Source: Lachnospiraceae bacterium UBA5899 (lineage in GTDB: Bacteria > Bacillota > Clostridia > Lachnospirales > Lachnospiraceae). Taken from it: a stretch of DNA of 8,522 nt. This document shows, piece after piece, positions 6,829 through 8,522 of this stretch. The DNA is taken from the NCBI GenBank assembly GCA_002432425.1, contig DJEL01000032.1, forward strand, positions 1 through 8,522. Reading direction: 5' to 3'. The translations under genes and the position numbers were made by a program. Positions within the stretch are counted from its first letter, which is position 1. Each line of letters begins with the position of its first letter. The notes beneath the pieces were generated by a model. The model did not search any database. It saw nothing but the letters and a program-made list of their open reading frames with translations, and was not told the origin of the DNA.

Positions 6829-6837
6829 TAATCCGAA

Positions 6838-6864
6838 AAGGAGCATATGAAAATTGCATTATAA
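6838..6864 (+). other. Truncated start of a lost gene (MKIAL stub)
   Basis: Ten bases after the hydrolase stop, AAGGAG is followed after 3 nt by ATG AAA ATT GCA TTA TAA. It could be the start of a gene that followed the hydrolase in its source operon and was cut off when the segment moved. The short distance and good ribosome binding site support this, but the stub is too short to identify. Confidence 0.25.
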
Positions 6865-6896
6865 AGTAGTATGTTATATATGTGATATCAAAAATG

Positions 6897-6953
6897 AAAA
6901 ACAATCATTTTAATTGTTTTAATGCGTCAAAAAACAATCAATTTGATTGCTTT
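6897..6953 (+). promoter_or_regulatory. Twin palindromic operators upstream of the HipBST-like operon
   Basis: Two 24-bp direct copies (6897-6920 and 6930-6953) differ at only three bases and are spaced 33 bp apart, about three helix turns, so they face the same side. Each contains a palindrome: CAATCAATTTGATTG (6935-6949) is perfect with 7-bp arms, and CAATCATTTTAATTG (6902-6916) is slightly imperfect. The second copy ends just upstream of the -35 box. They are probable binding sites for the HTH protein encoded next, as in autoregulated HipB systems. The A-run/T-run flanks of the second copy could also let it act as a weak terminator for the hydrolase. Confidence 0.6.
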
Positions 6954-6956
6954 TTC

Positions 6957-6985
6957 TTTACAAATACAAAGTGTTATGATTTAAT
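6957..6985 (+). promoter_or_regulatory. Sigma-A-type promoter of the two-gene operon
   Basis: TTTACA (-35, 5 of 6 consensus bases) and TTTAAT (-10, 5 of 6) are separated by 17 bp. An overlapping TATGAT at 6975-6980 lacks a good -35 at normal spacing. The start codon of the first gene is 41 nt after the -10 box, with the ribosome binding site GGAAGGTGAG just before it. The upstream palindrome abuts the -35 region, fitting repression. Confidence 0.6.
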
Positions 6986-7026
6986 TAAAGAAAAAAACGG
7001 AAACCATATAGCCGGAAGGTGAGTCT

Positions 7027-7575
7027 ATGAAAAAAAGATTATTTATAACACCGGATTACACAACAGCAGAGGAAATCAAAAAGGTGCGGAAAGAGTTGCA
7101 CCTGACGCAGAAGGAGTTTGCCGAATTTATCAATTGCTCAAAGCCAACAGTAGAACGATGGGAAAGAAGTACAGACATTATTTGCGGACCTATAGTTTTG
7201 CTGCTTAAAATGTTACAGAAATACCCGGATTACGAGCAAGAAGTCAAAATTCCCGAAAAGGAGTGGCCACTCCGAATTTGGTATATGCATGGTCAGGATG
7301 TATGCACTTTGATTGATGTAAATGAGCAGGAGAGAAAAGTCAAAATAAGAAATTATACAGATAAGATTATGTTCCGTGCTTTTGGTATTGTAGAAAACCC
7401 GGATTATAATCAGTATCAGGAGTTCCTGGCATCAAGGTGTTTTCCGGAAAGCAGGGACAAGATGAAACTGATATTAAAAGATCTGGGGGTGCCATTTTAC
7501 GACCCGATTATGATTATAGAGAAGACAGAAGGGCGAATGGCGGAAGATGCTTTCTGGCTCCGCATAGAGAGGTAG
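7027..7575 (+). CDS. XRE-type HTH antitoxin fused to a HipA N-subdomain/HipS-like domain
   Basis: Protein of 182 aa with two parts. Residues about 13-68 form an XRE/Cro-type helix-turn-helix: IKKVRKELHLTQKEFAEFIN, then CSKPTVERWERS as recognition helix, then GPIVLLLKMLQKYP. Residues about 80-180 (WPLRIWYMHGQD, VKIRNYTDKI, FLASRCFPESRDKMKLIL, YDPIMIIEKTEGRMAEDAFWL) resemble the N-terminal domain of Firmicutes HipA-like proteins, whose pattern I recall as DRSIPxxR...LLxKxxGxSxxDxYW. In the HipBST system of E. coli O127 a separate small protein, HipS, corresponds to this N-subdomain. Here it appears joined to the DNA-binding HipB part. The kinase gene starts 4 nt after the stop, so the two are co-translated. 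It probably binds the twin palindromes upstream and restrains the kinase. HTH is certain; the second domain's identity is inference. Confidence 0.82.
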   Translation: MKKRLFITPDYTTAEEIKKVRKELHLTQKEFAEFINCSKPTVERWERSTDIICGPIVLLLKMLQKYPDYEQEVKIPEKEWPLRIWYMHGQDVCTLIDVNEQERKVKIRNYTDKIMFRAFGIVENPDYNQYQEFLASRCFPESRDKMKLILKDLGVPFYDPIMIIEKTEGRMAEDAFWLRIER

Positions 7576-7579
7576 AAGC

Positions 7580-8386
7580 ATGATAGAATTATTTGAGCAG
7601 AATATCCGGACAAATGACCGACAGTCATCAAAAGGAAATCAGTTAAAATGGGAAAACGAAGGAATATGGTACAAAGCTGATTATACGGGTTATGAGGGAT
7701 TGTCAGAATACCTGATATCGCATCTGCTGAAAAAGTCAACTCTGACAGAGAAAGAATTTGTCTGCTATGATCTTGAAGAAATAAAATATGGCTCTGTGAT
7801 TTACAAGGGAGCAAAAAGTAAAGATTTTCTTCATGATGACTGGCAGATTATTACGCTGGAAAGACTGTTTCAGAATTTTTTCGGAGAAAGTTTGTATAAA
7901 ACTCTGTATAGGATACCAGAGCATGAAGAACGATTGCGCTTTTTAGTACAGCAGGTGGAACGGATAACCGGACTTAAGGATTTTGGCATCTATATGAATA
8001 AACTGCTGACAATAGATGCCTTTTTTCTGAATGAAGATCGCCACACGCATAATATAGCGGTTCTGATGAATGGAAAAGGGGATTATGCGTACTGTCCGAT
8101 TTTTGACAATGGAGCGGGGTTGATGGCGGATACCACAATGGATTATCCTTTGTCGGGTGAACTTTATTCACTCATGGATAAAGTTCAGTCCAAAACAATA
8201 TGCAGTGAATTTGATGAACAATTAGATGTTTCTGAAAAGTTATATAAAATGAATTTGAAGTTTAAGTTTACCCCAAAAGATGTATCGGATTTACTGGCAA
8301 ATGCGGAGATATATCCGGAAGAAGTACGAGGCCGGGTAGAAAAAATTATATTTGCCCAAATGCGAAAATACACTTATTTATTTTAA
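7580..8386 (+). CDS. HipA/HipT-like serine/threonine kinase (probable toxin)
   Basis: Protein of 268 aa matching the kinase part of HipA-family proteins. A serine-rich nucleotide loop (RQSSKGNQLKW, residues 14-24) precedes the probable ATP lysine in WYKADYTGYEG (K32) and the helix glutamate in GLSEYLISHLL (E43). The catalytic loop is DAFFLNEDRHTHN (D153, H155, N158) and the metal-binding aspartate lies in PIFDNGAGL (D176). All key residues are present, so it should be active. The roughly 100-residue N-subdomain of full-length HipA is absent and seems to be carried by the upstream protein, as in HipBST. HipA and HipT phosphorylate aminoacyl-tRNA synthetases and halt translation; the target here is unknown. 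S16/S17 may be autophosphorylation sites, by analogy. GAGAGG at 7567-7572 serves as the ribosome binding site. Confidence 0.85.
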   Translation: MIELFEQNIRTNDRQSSKGNQLKWENEGIWYKADYTGYEGLSEYLISHLLKKSTLTEKEFVCYDLEEIKYGSVIYKGAKSKDFLHDDWQIITLERLFQNFFGESLYKTLYRIPEHEERLRFLVQQVERITGLKDFGIYMNKLLTIDAFFLNEDRHTHNIAVLMNGKGDYAYCPIFDNGAGLMADTTMDYPLSGELYSLMDKVQSKTICSEFDEQLDVSEKLYKMNLKFKFTPKDVSDLLANAEIYPEEVRGRVEKIIFAQMRKYTYLF

Positions 8387-8392
8387 GAAAGC

Positions 8393-8522
8393 AATTTACG
8401 TGTATGGAAGTAAAAATGCTAAAATCCGTGTAAATGCCAAAAAAGATTTACGCGGATACGGAAGAAAAGTCTAAAATCCGCGTAAACACCAAAAAAGATT
8501 TACGCGGATACGGAAGAAAAGT
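8393..8522 (+). repeat. 52-bp hairpin-bearing tandem repeats, running off the window
   Basis: Two and a half units in direct tandem: 8393-8444 (diverged), 8445-8496, and 8497-8522 (cut by the window end, identical to the first 26 bases of unit 2). Units 2 and 3 carry the arm TTTACGCGGAT. Unit 2 closes it with ATCCGCGTAAA, a perfect 11-bp inverted repeat around an 18-nt A-rich loop, followed by a linker ending in six A. The first unit starts 6 nt after the kinase stop. No unique spacers separate the units, so it is not CRISPR, and no T-run follows the stem, so it is not a terminator. Confidence 0.9.

Noticed and set aside
6902..6955. Intrinsic terminator for the hydrolase
   Set aside because: The stems are almost purely A/T and there is a mismatch next to the T-run. 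The repeated palindromes near a promoter fit operators better, though a weak terminator role is not excluded.
7497..7814. Minus-strand open frame across the two toxin-antitoxin genes
   Set aside because: It is a shadow of the well-supported plus-strand coding genes with no ribosome binding site or family features.
8393..8522. CRISPR array
   Set aside because: The whole 52-bp unit repeats without unique spacers, and no cas gene is in the window.

Overview
The window looks like accessory DNA from a low-GC Gram-positive gut Clostridium relative (Lachnospiraceae-like). The evidence is A/T-rich spacers, strong AGGAGG-type ribosome binding sites, and protein types (TfoX-N stand-alone protein, CPBP protease, GNATs, HipA-like kinase with an XRE partner) that I recognise mainly from Clostridia. 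All genes lie on the + strand. No rRNA, tRNA, integrase, transposase or CRISPR array is visible.

Positions 1-5783 hold a row of unrelated single-gene units, each with its own ribosome binding site: a CPBP intramembrane protease, a TfoX N-terminal-domain protein, a GNAT acetyltransferase broken by a frameshift, a decayed P-loop nucleoside-kinase-like gene, a frameshifted nucleoside phosphorylase, the 3' tail of an alpha/beta hydrolase, an intact YghZ/Gpr-type aldo/keto reductase, a second GNAT protein (N-terminus out of frame) and a seven-helix membrane protein. Several spacers carry a similar short motif (consensus about AATC[G/T]GGATTTG followed by the ribosome binding site) roughly 19-36 nt after the upstream stop codon. 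The layout therefore resembles a cassette array, although no recombinase is in view. Three genes are each broken by one missing base, two of them in A-runs; this may be real decay or sequencing/assembly error. The phosphorylase break falls exactly on an in-phase A_AAA_AAG slippery heptamer.

Positions 5784-6084 form a gene-free stretch with at least four compact hairpins in a row. An alpha/beta hydrolase follows (6085-6828). Its base composition differs from its neighbours, and it is flanked on both sides by tiny start-codon stubs that look like remnants of a former context.

Positions 6829-8386 hold the most interesting unit, a two-gene operon. The first protein joins an XRE-type DNA-binding domain to a domain that I read as the HipA N-terminal subdomain. 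The second protein is a HipA/HipT-like serine/threonine kinase without that subdomain. Two near-identical palindromes 33 bp apart sit just upstream of a good promoter, suggesting autoregulation. The arrangement matches a HipBST-like toxin-antitoxin system in which HipB and HipS are fused. Directly after it, a 52-bp hairpin-containing tandem repeat array starts and runs off the end of the window.
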